Source: Nonomuraea rubra
GTDB lineage: Bacteria > Actinomycetota > Actinomycetes > Streptosporangiales > Streptosporangiaceae
Assembly: GCF_014207985.1 (NCBI RefSeq)
Contig: NZ_JACHMI010000001.1
Span: 4,881,001-4,945,000, forward strand
Direction: 5' to 3'
DNA length: 64,000 bases
Shown: piece by piece, positions 1-8,552 of the stretch
Layout: each line of letters starts with the position of its first letter
Position numbering within the stretch: the first letter of the stretch is position 1
The notes under the pieces: model-generated
Seen by the model: only the letters and a program-made list of their open reading frames with translations
Database searches by the model: none
What the model was told of the DNA's origin: nothing
Translations under genes and position numbers: made by a program

Positions 1-3000
1 GGGCTCCGGTGAGCTGGGCGTGGAGGCGCCTGCACTCGTGGACGAAGCGGATCTTCCGGCGGCTGCGCGCGAACTCGCCGACGACCGGGATCTCCCCGCG
101 CGCGCCGGTCCAGCGGGCCACGTCGGCGGCGAAGGCGACCAGGTCGGCGTGGGTCACGGTGATGCGCCGCCCCTCGCCAGGCAACATCGCCGGCAGCAGG
201 GTGCGCAGGATGCGCCACACCTCGTGGTGCCCACCGGCGTCCGCCAGCTCGGTCAGGGCCGCGACGGCGGGACGGGTCTCCTTCCAGGTACGGCGCAGCA
301 CCAGCGCGAGCTGGCGGCCGATCGCCTCGGCGGGCAGCTCGCCCCTGGCGGCCAGGCGCAGGACCAGCGGGATCACGCCGGCCACGCTGTCGGCCAGGAG
401 GAAGGCCAGGATCACCGCCGTGGACTCGCCCATCGGCCCCTGGGCGAGCTCCAGGCCGGCGATCTCCGCCGGAGTCAGCCCCGCGCCCCAGTGGCCGTAC
501 AGCAGGAAGGGCAGCAGGTTGACGGCCACGACCTCACGGTGCGAGGGCAGCATGGCGGGCCACGCCCCGAGCGTGCCGCCGGACTCGTCGGACCTCCAGC
601 CGTCGGGCTGGCGCAGCAGCACCTCGTCGATCAGCCGATGGCCGGTCGGGGCCGTCACCCGCAGCTCCGGCTGCAGTCTGACCTCGGTGAAGTGTTCCGG
701 CTCCGCGTCGCCGAAGTCGACCATGGACCCGCCCGCCATGTGCCGCCACACGAGGCCGCACCCGGGGTCGGCCAGGCCGTCACCGGCGAGCCAGCGGGCC
801 GCCGAGCGGGCCGCCTCCGAGTCGACCTTGGCGGCCCGGTCGGCCGCGGCCGGGTGCCGGCCCCTGGGCAGCCGCAGCAGCGCCTGCGCCAGGTCGGCCG
901 GGGGCGGCTCCACTTCGGCGGCGGCGCAGGTCTCCAGCCGGTCGACCAGCACGTCGGGGTCGAGGTGGCCGCTCATCCAGGTCGGCGTGGCCAGCAGCAC
1001 CGGCGGCAGGGTGCCGTCGCGCAGGGCCGCGGCGAGTTCCACGTAGCGGTGCAGCAGGAAGTCGTGGAGCGGGGCGACCCCGCCGGGGCGCGGCAGCCGG
1101 TTGCGCCGCCGCCACTCCTCGTGCTCGGGCAGCGGCTCGGGCAGGTAGGAACGCAGCCGGGACGGGATGAACACGACGGTCACCTGCACGAGCGGCTCGT
1201 CCGGGCCCGGCGGGGGCACCGGCTCCCCGGCCCGCATCGCCGCGACCCGGGCGGGGTCCACGCCGAGCTCGGCCAGGTGCTCGTAGACGTCGTCGAGGAC
1301 GTGGGACGGCATGGCCTCGCCCGAGTCGTCGTACAGGACGCCGGGCTTCGACCGCACCGGATGGGGGTGGCCCGGCAGCCAGTCGTCGTAGATCCTCTCG
1401 GCGCCGTCGGCGGGGGAGCCGTTCAGGTGGATCCGGCCCCCGGAGAAGGGGATCTGCCGGTCGCCCTCGCGGGCCACCGCCGCTTCCGGGCCGTCGTCGC
1501 TGGTCCAGGTGATGAAGAAGGCACGCAGCGGGGCGTCGTCGTCGAGGTAGCGGCCGGGCCGGTGGAAGCCGAAGCGGCCCATCGTGAACCGCAGGGGCTC
1601 CTCCGGGGCAGGCTCCTCGCCACGGGTGAGTTCGCGCACCTGGACGGAGTGGCTCGCGCCGTCCCAGAACTTCTCCGGCTCGATCGGCGGTGGCTCCGGC
1701 ACGCTGCCGGGGGTGACGAGCTCGGCGGACAGCGCCGACTGCCAATCGGCGGGGTGCAGGAGCACGTCCCTGGAGCGCCAGTGGCCCTGGTGCTCCTCGA
1801 CGTGGCGCCTGAGCTTACCGCTCAGCCCCGCCCGGTCCTCGGCGATCCCGGCGACGAAGGCCGCCAGCCAGCGTTCGTGGCCGACCCAGTGCTCGTGGTA
1901 GCCGGGGAAGATCGACGGCTCGGGGAACGGCCGCGCCTCCGGCACCTCGGGCAGCGGCGGGAACTCCTTCCGCTCCAGCAGCTCCCCGGCCGGGACCGCA
2001 CCGCCGAACCGCCCGGCCAGCTTCGCGCCCAGGTCGGCGGGAAGGTGGCCGGCGCCGTCGAGGATCGCCTCGGCGTGCCCGTCGAACAGGGCGGCGTGCT
2101 TCAGGGTCAGCTCGGCCGCGCGGTTGCGCACGTCGAACGACTTGTGCGCGTACGCCGTGGTCAGCGCGGTCACGAAGTCGGCGGCCGATTCGGGCGTGGC
2201 CCGGATCGCCTGGTCGAGCCAGCGCAGGCCCGTGGCGGCGAACTTGGCCTCCTCCCGGAAGGTGAGCGCGTCCACGGCCTCGACCAGATCGGCGTGGTCG
2301 AGGGGCATCGCCGCGCGCACCTGCCCGGCGGCCAGCTCGGCGACCGTGCCCGGGGCCGACGGCAACAACCGCAGGTAGTCGCGCACGCGGGGAGCGGACT
2401 CCGCGGGCGTGGGGTCGAGCAGCGTGTGCAGCCGGACGAAGAACCGCAGGTCCTGCGGCTCGCCGCCGCGCAGGAAACGGCTCACGCAACCGTCGAGCAC
2501 CTGCTCCCTGGGCAGGTCGCGGGCGGCGGCGGCCAGCCAGCGCGTCGGGCGGGGCTCCAGCCGTTCCTCGCGGAGGGCGCGGCCCGCGCCGTCGGCGGTG
2601 AAGACCCGGGGCAGCAGCACGGGGGTCAGCGGGTCACCCGGCACGCTCGGCGCGGCCAGCCACGCGGCCACCAGCGGGTCGTGGTCCGGCGGCACCGCGC
2701 CGGACTCCCGCAGCAGCGCCACGGCCAGCGGCGCGATGCGGTCGGCGGGACGGCGTATCCGCTGGGCCAGCCGGACCGCGACCTCGCGCCGCCACTCCAG
2801 GGGACGGGCGGCCGCCACCCGGCACACCAGGCCGACGTTGGGGTCCCTGGCCCAGCGGCGGTTGACGTCGCGGCTGGTCATCCACGTCACGGCCGCCGCC
2901 GGGCCGGTGATCACGCCGACCCCGGCCAGCAGCAGCCCGCCGGCCAGCTCGTCGAGCAGGTCGCCGACCTCCCAGGAGGCAAGCTCCTCGAAGTCCTCGG

Positions 3001-3172
3001 GGTGCCGGGCGCGTACCTGCTCGGTGCGGGCCCTGCGCAGCTCCTTGACCAGGCCGGGCAGCCGCCCGCCCAGCTCGGCGCGTTCCTCCTCGGTGAGCGT
3101 GACGAGCCGGTCGGCCAGGCGGGCGACCTGCTTGCGGGTGACCAGGTCGCAGATCTCCGTCCAGAGCGTCAT
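1..3172 (-). CDS. DUF6493-like large protein, 3' end outside window
   Basis: Reading starts at ATG 3172 and stays open to the left edge, giving more than 1050 residues with the C-terminus missing. The protein is rich in Leu/Ala/Arg helices in HEAT-like repeats, has no signal peptide or membrane segment, and is probably cytoplasmic. An early segment reading AGVGVITGPAAAVTW resembles the N-terminal region of the large actinobacterial DUF6493 family; that assignment is from memory and moderate. The start overlaps the stop of the upstream SWIM gene by four bases (ATGA), so the two are translationally coupled and probably act together. No enzymatic motif is visible, and function is unknown. Confidence 0.7.
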   Translation of the reverse strand, partial: MTLWTEICDLVTRKQVARLADRLVTLTEEERAELGGRLPGLVKELRRARTEQVRARHPEDFEELASWEVGDLLDELAGGLLLAGVGVITGPAAAVTWMTSRDVNRRWARDPNVGLVCRVAAARPLEWRREVAVRLAQRIRRPADRIAPLAVALLRESGAVPPDHDPLVAAWLAAPSVPGDPLTPVLLPRVFTADGAGRALREERLEPRPTRWLAAAARDLPREQVLDGCVSRFLRGGEPQDLRFFVRLHTLLDPTPAESAPRVRDYLRLLPSAPGTVAELAAGQVRAAMPLDHADLVEAVDALTFREEAKFAATGLRWLDQAIRATPESAADFVTALTTAYAHKSFDVRNRAAELTLKHAALFDGHAEAILDGAGHLPADLGAKLAGRFGGAVPAGELLERKEFPPLPEVPEARPFPEPSIFPGYHEHWVGHERWLAAFVAGIAEDRAGLSGKLRRHVEEHQGHWRSRDVLLHPADWQSALSAELVTPGSVPEPPPIEPEKFWDGASHSVQVRELTRGEEPAPEEPLRFTMGRFGFHRPGRYLDDDAPLRAFFITWTSDDGPEAAVAREGDRQIPFSGGRIHLNGSPADGAERIYDDWLPGHPHPVRSKPGVLYDDSGEAMPSHVLDDVYEHLAELGVDPARVAAMRAGEPVPPPGPDEPLVQVTVVFIPSRLRSYLPEPLPEHEEWRRRNRLPRPGGVAPLHDFLLHRYVELAAALRDGTLPPVLLATPTWMSGHLDPDVLVDRLETCAAAEVEPPPADLAQALLRLPRGRHPAAADRAAKVDSEAARSAARWLAGDGLADPGCGLVWRHMAGGSMVDFGDAEPEHFTEVRLQPELRVTAPTGHRLIDEVLLRQPDGWRSDESGGTLGAWPAMLPSHREVVAVNLLPFLLYGHWGAGLTPAEIAGLELAQGPMGESTAVILAFLLADSVAGVIPLVLRLAARGELPAEAIGRQLALVLRRTWKETRPAVAALTELADAGGHHEVWRILRTLLPAMLPGEGRRITVTHADLVAFAADVARWTGARGEIPVVGEFARSRRKIRFVHECRRLHAQLTGA

Positions 3173-4497
3173 CGGGAGACCTCCACGGCGGCGCGGGCGA
3201 CGATCCTGGCGGCCAGCACGTGCTTGCACGGCCCGCGGGAGCCGCGATGGTCCCACCACCACTCGCAGGTGCAGGAGCCGTCGGCCAGCGAGACGCGGCG
3301 CTCGCCGCCCGAGGTGCGGACGGTGGCCGACTCTCCTTCGAGGCGCACGGCGCCCGCCTCGACGAGCTTGCGCGCCCTGGCCAGCCGCGGGTTGAGCAGG
3401 ATCACGTGGTCCTTGTCGTAGGGCAGCTCGCGGTGGAAGTGGGCGGCCTCCGACAGGTCGTAGCCGACCCGGCCGGCGACGCCGAGCCGCGTCAGCGCGG
3501 CGCGTACGCGGTCGGCGGAGATGCCCGCGCGGGCGGCCAGCAGGCTGATCTCGACCTCGGGCTCGAAGTTGAGCAGCATGCCCACCACGTCGGCGTCGTC
3601 CTCGGCCTCATCGGTGGACAGGTCGTCGAGCACCGCGCCCTCGCCGGAGAAGCCGCGCCAGCGCTCGGGCGAGAGGGTGAGCGTGTAGCGCATGCCCGGC
3701 AGCTCCAGCTCCCAGGCGCTGGAGGCGGCGTCGTTCGGGCCGTACACCCGGAGGGACGTGGCGAAGCGCAGCAGCGGCAGGAGCGTGCCGAGCCGGTTGG
3801 GGGCGGCGAGCTGGACCGCGCCGGGAACCGGGCGGTCGGAGACCTTCAGCTCACGGCCCGCCTGCGTCACCCAGACCGTGCCCCTCCTGGGCAGCCCGCG
3901 CAGGAACCGCACCGCCGCCATGCCGGCCAGCTCGCCGCGCTGGTCCATGCCCGAGGCGATGACCTGCACCTCGGCGAACCCGCGTAACCAGCGCTCGGGC
4001 AGCGGCACCTTCTTCTCCACCACCGCGCCGTCCATCGTGGTCACGACCAGCTCGTCGAGGCCCACCCCGAGGTGCAACGGGTCGCGCGGGCCGATGCGCG
4101 CCAGCGCCTCCCTGAGCGGGGCGTTCACGTCGACGTTGGTGGTGCCCCGGTCGAACACCTCGCCGTCGAGCGCGCCGTTCAGCAGGTCGAGCCGGGCGTA
4201 CACGCCGCCGCAGGCCGAGAACGATTCGAACCGCAACCGGTCGCCGTTGCACGTCACCACCGGGTCCCGCACCCAGCCGGGCCGCGACTGCGGCTGGTGG
4301 TAGCGGGCCAGCGCCACGTCGGCGACGCCGAGCAGGCTCGCCGCGGCGGGGGCCGCCTGGGTCACCACGCCGCTGAAGAACCGGGGGGCCACGGCGGGGC
4401 CGGACAGGGCACGGCCGCCGGAGGTCGCCAGCCCGAGCCGGCCGGCGACGAGGGAGGAGGGCGCGGCGTACGTGTACGCCTGCGTCGCAGAAGTCAT
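3169..4497 (-). CDS. SWIM zinc-finger protein
   Basis: A 442-residue protein. Near its C-terminus a CTCEW...GPCKHVLAARI segment gives the CxC...CxH pattern of a SWIM zinc finger, which binds nucleic acid or protein. The rest is an alpha/beta region with a short winged-helix-like stretch (EISLLAARAGISADRVRAALTRLG). I chose ATG 4497 (MTSATQAYTY) because family members begin near this motif; an in-frame TTG at 4527 would add ten residues. It is the first gene of a two-gene unit and overlaps the downstream DUF6493-like gene by 4 bp. SWIM proteins beside very large helical proteins recur in actinomycetes, but their role is not established. Confidence 0.85.
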   Translation of the reverse strand: MTSATQAYTYAAPSSLVAGRLGLATSGGRALSGPAVAPRFFSGVVTQAAPAAASLLGVADVALARYHQPQSRPGWVRDPVVTCNGDRLRFESFSACGGVYARLDLLNGALDGEVFDRGTTNVDVNAPLREALARIGPRDPLHLGVGLDELVVTTMDGAVVEKKVPLPERWLRGFAEVQVIASGMDQRGELAGMAAVRFLRGLPRRGTVWVTQAGRELKVSDRPVPGAVQLAAPNRLGTLLPLLRFATSLRVYGPNDAASSAWELELPGMRYTLTLSPERWRGFSGEGAVLDDLSTDEAEDDADVVGMLLNFEPEVEISLLAARAGISADRVRAALTRLGVAGRVGYDLSEAAHFHRELPYDKDHVILLNPRLARARKLVEAGAVRLEGESATVRTSGGERRVSLADGSCTCEWWWDHRGSRGPCKHVLAARIVARAAVEVSR

Positions 4498-4533
4498 GGC
4501 CGGGACGATAGATCGCGCCACCGACAAACCCGA

Positions 4534-4920
4534 TCATCGAGGTCGCTCCGGATCGCCGGCCTCCGCCTCCGGCCGTCCCGGCCGGCCGCCCAGGGCACGC
4601 TCCACGGCCAGGCCGGTGAGTTGCAGCGGGCGGACCAGGGGCCAGGCGTGCTCGTCGTTGGGCACCACCAGGCCGAGCGCGGCCACCACCTGCCCGGCCA
4701 CCCGGACGGGCACGGAGATGCCGGTGGCGTCGGGATGGATGTGGCCGGGGCAGAAGGCGTACCCGTTGCGCCGCACTTCGGCGAGCGCCGTGCGCAGGGC
4801 CTTCGCGTCGGTGATCGTGTCCGTCGTGTACGCCTGCCGCGGCCTGCGCAGCATGCGTTCCCGCAGCTCGGCGGGGGCGTGCGCGAGCAGGACCAGGCCG
4901 CTGGAGGAGGCGTGCACCGG
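4534..4920 (-). pseudogene. C-terminal remnant of an IclR-family regulator
   Basis: About 126 residues remain. HASSSGLVLLAHAP matches the conserved start of the second half of the IclR effector domain, followed by AYTTDTITDAKALRTALAEVRRNGYA and ISVPVRVAGQVVAALGL, and ending with a normal stop. The winged-helix DNA-binding half and first half of the effector domain are absent. Upstream, the frame runs into the 3' end of the LacI gene without a credible start. This is most simply a gene truncated by recombination, with the LacI gene now at the breakpoint. A free-standing effector domain read through from the LacI mRNA is less likely. Confidence 0.7.
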
Positions 4921-4940
4921 AGGCGGGCGCCCGCCTCGGC

Positions 4941-5963
4941 TCAGGCACGGGAGGGTTTGGGTGGTGCGGTGCTCTCGCGGATGACGAGTTCGGTGGCCAG
5001 CTCGACGCGGTTCTGCGGCAGCGGCTCGCCCTGGGCGAGGGTCAGGAGCATCGTGGTGGCGGCGGCGGCCATGTCGGTGAGGGGCTGGCGGATGGTGGTC
5101 AGCGGGGGGATCGCCCATCTCACCGACGGCATGTCGTCGAAGCCGATGACGCTGAGATCGTCGGGGATGCGCAGGCCGAGCTGGTGGGCGGCGTGGTAGA
5201 CGCCGATGGCCTGGCCGTCGTTGGTGGCGAAGACGGCGGTGGGCGGGTCGGGCAGGCGCAGCAGGCGGTGTGCTTCGGTGAGGGCGCCCTCGATGAGGAA
5301 GTCGCCGCACCCGGCGAGCTGGGGGTCGGCGGGCAGGCCGGCCAGGTCGAGGGCGGTGCGGTAGCCGTCGAGGCGGGCGCGGCTGGACAGGGCGGAGTCG
5401 GGGCCGGTGATGATGGCGATGCGGCGGTGGCCGAGTTCGAGGAGGTGGCGGGTGGCGGTGAGGCCGCCGTTCCAGTTGCCGGCGCCGACGGAGGGGATGG
5501 CGCGGGCGGGGGCGTCGGCCGGGTCGAGCAGGACGAGCGGGATCTCGCGCTGGGTGAGCTGCTGGTGCTGGGCCTCGGTGAGGCCGGAGAAGACGGCGAT
5601 GACGCCGCTGGGGCGGCGGCGCAGGACGCCGTCGAGCCAGGCGTCGGCGGTGGTGTGGTCGCGGTGCAGGTCGGAGATGCCGACGGTGAGGTCGTGCCGG
5701 CGGGCGACGTCGGCGACGCCCTTGGTGATCTCGACGGGGTAGTCGCCTTCGAGGGCGTGGAAGACGAGCTCGATCAGGGTGGTGGGGGCGGAGCGGCGGC
5801 GCTGGCGGCGGTAGCCGTGCCGGCGGATGAGCTCCTCGACGGCGGCGCGGGTTTCCGAGGAGACCTCGGAGCGGCCGTTCACGACCTTGGAGACCGTCGC
5901 GGTGGAGACTCCGGCCAGCTCGGCGAGCTGGGCGATGGTGAGGGGGGACGACTCCGTGGTCAT
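4941..5963 (-). CDS. LacI-family transcriptional regulator
   Basis: A 340-residue protein of normal LacI length. The N-terminal helix-turn-helix is TIAQLAELAGVSTATVSKVVNG (residues about 8-29), with hinge helix region ELIRRHGYR. A periplasmic-binding-protein-like effector domain follows (GVIAVFSGLTEAQ, LLELGHRRIAIITGP, AVFATNDGQAIGVYHAA, VIGFDDMP). It should repress a sugar or glycoside gene set when no ligand is bound. No transporter or hydrolase is attached. Its 3' end abuts an IclR remnant and the gene upstream is a VOC protein, so its target is not evident here. Divergence from the other two LacI genes in the window is clear. Confidence 0.93.
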   Translation of the reverse strand: MTTESSPLTIAQLAELAGVSTATVSKVVNGRSEVSSETRAAVEELIRRHGYRRQRRRSAPTTLIELVFHALEGDYPVEITKGVADVARRHDLTVGISDLHRDHTTADAWLDGVLRRRPSGVIAVFSGLTEAQHQQLTQREIPLVLLDPADAPARAIPSVGAGNWNGGLTATRHLLELGHRRIAIITGPDSALSSRARLDGYRTALDLAGLPADPQLAGCGDFLIEGALTEAHRLLRLPDPPTAVFATNDGQAIGVYHAAHQLGLRIPDDLSVIGFDDMPSVRWAIPPLTTIRQPLTDMAAAATTMLLTLAQGEPLPQNRVELATELVIRESTAPPKPSRA

Positions 5964-6014
5964 GGCGGCAGTTTAGCCAGGCCCGGGTGATCCGGCTCAC
6001 ACAGCGCGGCGGGG

Positions 6015-6752
6015 TCAGCCGCGTCCGAGCACGCAGAACTCGTTGCCCTCGGGGTCGGCCAGCACCTTCCACGGCACGTCGCCCTGGCCGACGTCGGCGG
6101 TGGTGGCACCCAGGGCCAGCAGCCGGGCGACCTCCGCCTCCTGGGCCTCGACGGGATGCGGCAGCAGGTCGAGATGGACGCGGCTCGGCACGGCCGTCGC
6201 GCCGGTCGTGCGGAGGAACTCCAGGTACGGGCCGGACCCCTTCGCCGAACGCAGCAGCGCGTGGTCGTCGGTGACCTCGTGCAGGGTCCAGTCCAGCGCC
6301 TGGTCCCAGAACCGGGCCATGGCCCGCGGATCGGCGCAGTCGACCACCACCGCGGCGATCGGCCCGGTGTCCTGGTACCTCGGCCGGGGCTCCAGCACGC
6401 AGAACACGTTGCCCTCGGGGTCGGCCATGACCTTCCACGGAACCTCGCCCTGGCCCACGTCGGCAGGCGTGGCACCGAGCTCCGTCAGGCGCGCGACCAG
6501 CTCGGCCTGGTGGGCGGCGGAGGTGGAGGCCAGGTCGAGGTGCACGCGGTACTTCACCGTCTCGGGGTCGGGGACGGTGACGAGGTCGACGTAGAAGGCG
6601 TCGGGATCCGGCCAGACGAAGCCCTCGGGCTCGAGGTTGGTCACGCCGGGGCCCTCGCTGGAGACGCCCCAGCCGAGCGCCTCCGCCCAGAACCGGCCGA
6701 GTGCCGCGTCGTCCCGGGCCTTGAAATTCACCTGAACAGGTCGCAACGCCAT
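6015..6752 (-). CDS. VOC-family protein with two glyoxalase-like domains
   Basis: About 245 residues made of two tandem vicinal-oxygen-chelate domains. Each half ends with nearly the same segment: PADVGQGEVPWKVMADPEGNVF and TADVGQGDVPWKVLADPEGNEF. The halves therefore arose by internal duplication. VOC proteins act as metal-dependent dioxygenases, isomerases, glutathione transferases or antibiotic-binding proteins; the substrate is unknown. I prefer ATG 6752 (MALRPVQVNFKARD), although an ATG at 6764 is also in frame. It is a single gene, divergent from arsR, whose promoter region it shares. Confidence 0.85.
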   Translation of the reverse strand: MALRPVQVNFKARDDAALGRFWAEALGWGVSSEGPGVTNLEPEGFVWPDPDAFYVDLVTVPDPETVKYRVHLDLASTSAAHQAELVARLTELGATPADVGQGEVPWKVMADPEGNVFCVLEPRPRYQDTGPIAAVVVDCADPRAMARFWDQALDWTLHEVTDDHALLRSAKGSGPYLEFLRTTGATAVPSRVHLDLLPHPVEAQEAEVARLLALGATTADVGQGDVPWKVLADPEGNEFCVLGRG

Positions 6753-6791
6753 GCCGCCGATCATATGCCGCGGCTTCCGTACGCCCGCTCT

Positions 6792-6807
6792 ATCGACTAT
6801 CGTCGAT
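6792..6807. promoter_or_regulatory. Putative ArsR operator
   Basis: Perfect 6-bp inverted repeat ATCGAC-TATC-GTCGAT, ending five bases before the arsR start codon. The position suits autorepression by ArsR, in which trivalent arsenic binding would release the site. The site could also affect the divergent VOC gene starting at 6752. No experimental support. Confidence 0.5.
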
Positions 6808-6812
6808 TAACG

Positions 6813-7148
6813 ATGAACGAGGAGAAGGGGCCTCTGCCACGCGCGGAGGCCGAGGAGTACGCGAGCTGGTTCAAGGCGCTGGCCGATGCCACGCGCATCC
6901 AGATCGTGTCCCTGCTGGCGCGGCGCCGGGCGCCGATGAGCGTGGGCGAGATCGTGGCCGTGTCCGGGGTGGGCCAGTCCACCGTCTCGCACCACCTGAA
7001 GATCCTGGCCGAGGTGCGGTTCGTCCTGGTCGAGAAGCAGGGCACCGCCAGCCTGTACCGGATCAACGAGAACTGTGTGAGCTGCTTCCCGACCGCCGCC
7101 GACGTGGTCATGGGCAACCCCGCGCCGGCGGCGCCCACCTGTGAGTGA
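6813..7148 (+). CDS. arsR: ArsR-family metalloregulator
   Basis: A 111-residue winged-helix repressor. WFKALADATRIQIVSLLARR and the recognition region VGEIVAVSGVGQSTVSHHLKILAEVRFV are typical ArsR/SmtB. The C-terminus carries ENCVSCF, a CxxC pair, plus a final Cys (PTCE), which could bind As(III) outside the helix positions used by the E. coli-type ArsR. The start at ATG 6813 follows an inverted repeat that is a likely operator. It is separated by 12 bp from the downstream ArsM-ArsN fusion and should co-transcribe with it, giving arsenite-inducible expression. Confidence 0.92.
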   Translation: MNEEKGPLPRAEAEEYASWFKALADATRIQIVSLLARRRAPMSVGEIVAVSGVGQSTVSHHLKILAEVRFVLVEKQGTASLYRINENCVSCFPTAADVVMGNPAPAAPTCE

Positions 7149-7160
7149 AGGAGCAGAGCC

Positions 7161-8390
7161 ATGGCGCACGATGAGATCATCGACCACTACTCCGCCCTCG
7201 CCCGCGCCGCGGACGCCGGCCGGGCCGCCGCCGACTGCGGGCAGGACGCGTTCGAGCGGGGCGGCTTCGGCCCGGCCGGTTACGACGAGCTGGGCGTGCT
7301 GCCCGAGGGAGCGGTCCTGGCCAGCCTGGGCTGCGGGAACCCGGTGGCCGTCGCCCGGCTGCGGCCCGGCGAGGTCGTGCTCGATCTCGGCTCGGGCGGC
7401 GGCATCGACGTGCTGCTGTCGGCCCGCCGCGTCGGCCCGGAGGGCAGGGTCTACGGGCTGGACGCCAGCGCGGACATGCTGGCACTGGCCCGGCGCAACG
7501 CCGGGCAGGCGGGTGCCCGCAACGTGGAGTTCCTGCACGGCACGATCGAGCGCGTGCCGCTGCCGGACCGGGCGGTGGACGTGGTCATCTCCAACTGCGT
7601 GATCAACCTGTCGAGCGACAAGGCCGCGGTGCTGGCGGAGGCGTTCCGGGTGCTGCGGCCGGGAGGCCGGTTCGGCGTCAGCGACGTGGTGGTGGACGGC
7701 GAGCAGGACCCTGAGCGGCGGGCCGCGGCCGAGCGGCGCGTCGGCTGCGCGGCCGGCGCGCTCCCGGCGGGCGAGTACCGCGGGCTGCTGGCCGCGGCGG
7801 GCTTCACCGGCGTGCGCGTCACGCTGACCGCGGACCATGGCGACGGCGTGCACTCGGCGATCGTCCAGGCCGCCAAGCCGGCGGCCCCGCCGGAGGTGGA
7901 GATCCGGCCGATGCGCGACGGCGACGCCGATGAGGTGCTGGCCATCTACCAGGCCGGGCTGGACACCGGCCAGGCGAGCTTCGAGACCGTCGCCCCGAGC
8001 TGGGCGGGCTTCACCGCCGCCAGGCTGCCCCACCTGCGCTACGTGGCCTGCGACACGGGCACCGGCCAGGTGCTCGGCTGGGTGGCCGCCTCGGCGGTGT
8101 CGTCCAGGCGGGTGTACGCGGGGGTGGTCGAGCACAGTATCTACGTCCATCCGGGCTGCCAGGCCCAGGGGGTCGGCCGGGCGCTGCTGGAGGCGTTCAT
8201 CGCCGCGGGCGAGGACGCCGGCGTCTGGACGATCCAGTCCGGCGTCTTCGGCGAGAACGCCGCCAGCCTGGCCCTGCACCGGGCGCTCGGCTTCCGGACC
8301 GTCGGGGTACGGGAGCGCGTCGGGTGCCACCGCGGCGTCTGGCGGGACGTCCTGATGATCGAGCGCCGCAGCGCCGTCACGGGGACCTGA
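7161..8390 (+). CDS. arsM: Fusion of arsenite methyltransferase (ArsM) and ArsN/PAT-type N-acetyltransferase
   Basis: A 409-residue two-domain enzyme. Residues 1-240 are an ArsM-type SAM methyltransferase, with SAM motif [17 protein letters not shown], the family segment SLGCGNPVA and SNCVINLS. Cysteines 26, 58, 146 and 196 sit where ArsM proteins place their As(III)-binding cysteines. Residues about 247-409 are a GNAT domain closest to phosphinothricin/arsinothricin acetyltransferases ([46 protein letters not shown]). ArsM methylates arsenite; ArsN acetylates the alpha-amino group of arsinothricin or phosphinothricin. AGGAG lies before ATG 7161. Fusion in one chain is unusual and suggests joint handling of inorganic and organic arsenic. 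Confidence 0.9.
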   Translation: MAHDEIIDHYSALARAADAGRAAADCGQDAFERGGFGPAGYDELGVLPEGAVLASLGCGNPVAVARLRPGEVVLDLGSGGGIDVLLSARRVGPEGRVYGLDASADMLALARRNAGQAGARNVEFLHGTIERVPLPDRAVDVVISNCVINLSSDKAAVLAEAFRVLRPGGRFGVSDVVVDGEQDPERRAAAERRVGCAAGALPAGEYRGLLAAAGFTGVRVTLTADHGDGVHSAIVQAAKPAAPPEVEIRPMRDGDADEVLAIYQAGLDTGQASFETVAPSWAGFTAARLPHLRYVACDTGTGQVLGWVAASAVSSRRVYAGVVEHSIYVHPGCQAQGVGRALLEAFIAAGEDAGVWTIQSGVFGENAASLALHRALGFRTVGVRERVGCHRGVWRDVLMIERRSAVTGT

Positions 8391-8401
8391 TTCCGCCGGC
8401 G

Positions 8402-8425
8402 CGCAGCCCTTGATGGGCGGCTGCG
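8402..8425 (+). terminator. Possible terminator of the ars operon
   Basis: Perfect 7-bp arms CGCAGCC / GGCTGCG with a 10-nt loop, 11 bp after the arsMN stop codon. There is no T-run, as is common for actinomycete hairpins. Confidence 0.4.
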
Positions 8426-8521
8426 GCAGCCCCCGCCTTCAGGGCGACGATCGGCCGAAAAGCCTTGTATGGAACGAGCCGAAACTGCGATGTTCATCGT
8501 GGCGTCGCCGTCCGGCCCGGA

Positions 8522-8548
8522 CGAGTTCAACCATGATCGATGAACTCG
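8522..8548 (+). promoter_or_regulatory. Inverted repeat just upstream of the giant phosphoesterase start
   Basis: Perfect 8-bp arms CGAGTTCA and TGAACTCG with an 11-nt spacer, ending four bases before ATG 8553. No Shine-Dalgarno sequence is visible there. The repeat could be an operator or an mRNA stem that controls translation start. Confidence 0.4.
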
Positions 8549-8552
8549 CCGC

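Noticed and set aside
20..3421. Long plus-strand frame opposite the DUF6493-like and SWIM genes
   Set aside because: Low-complexity shadow. The minus-strand reading has normal composition and a 4-bp overlap with the SWIM gene.
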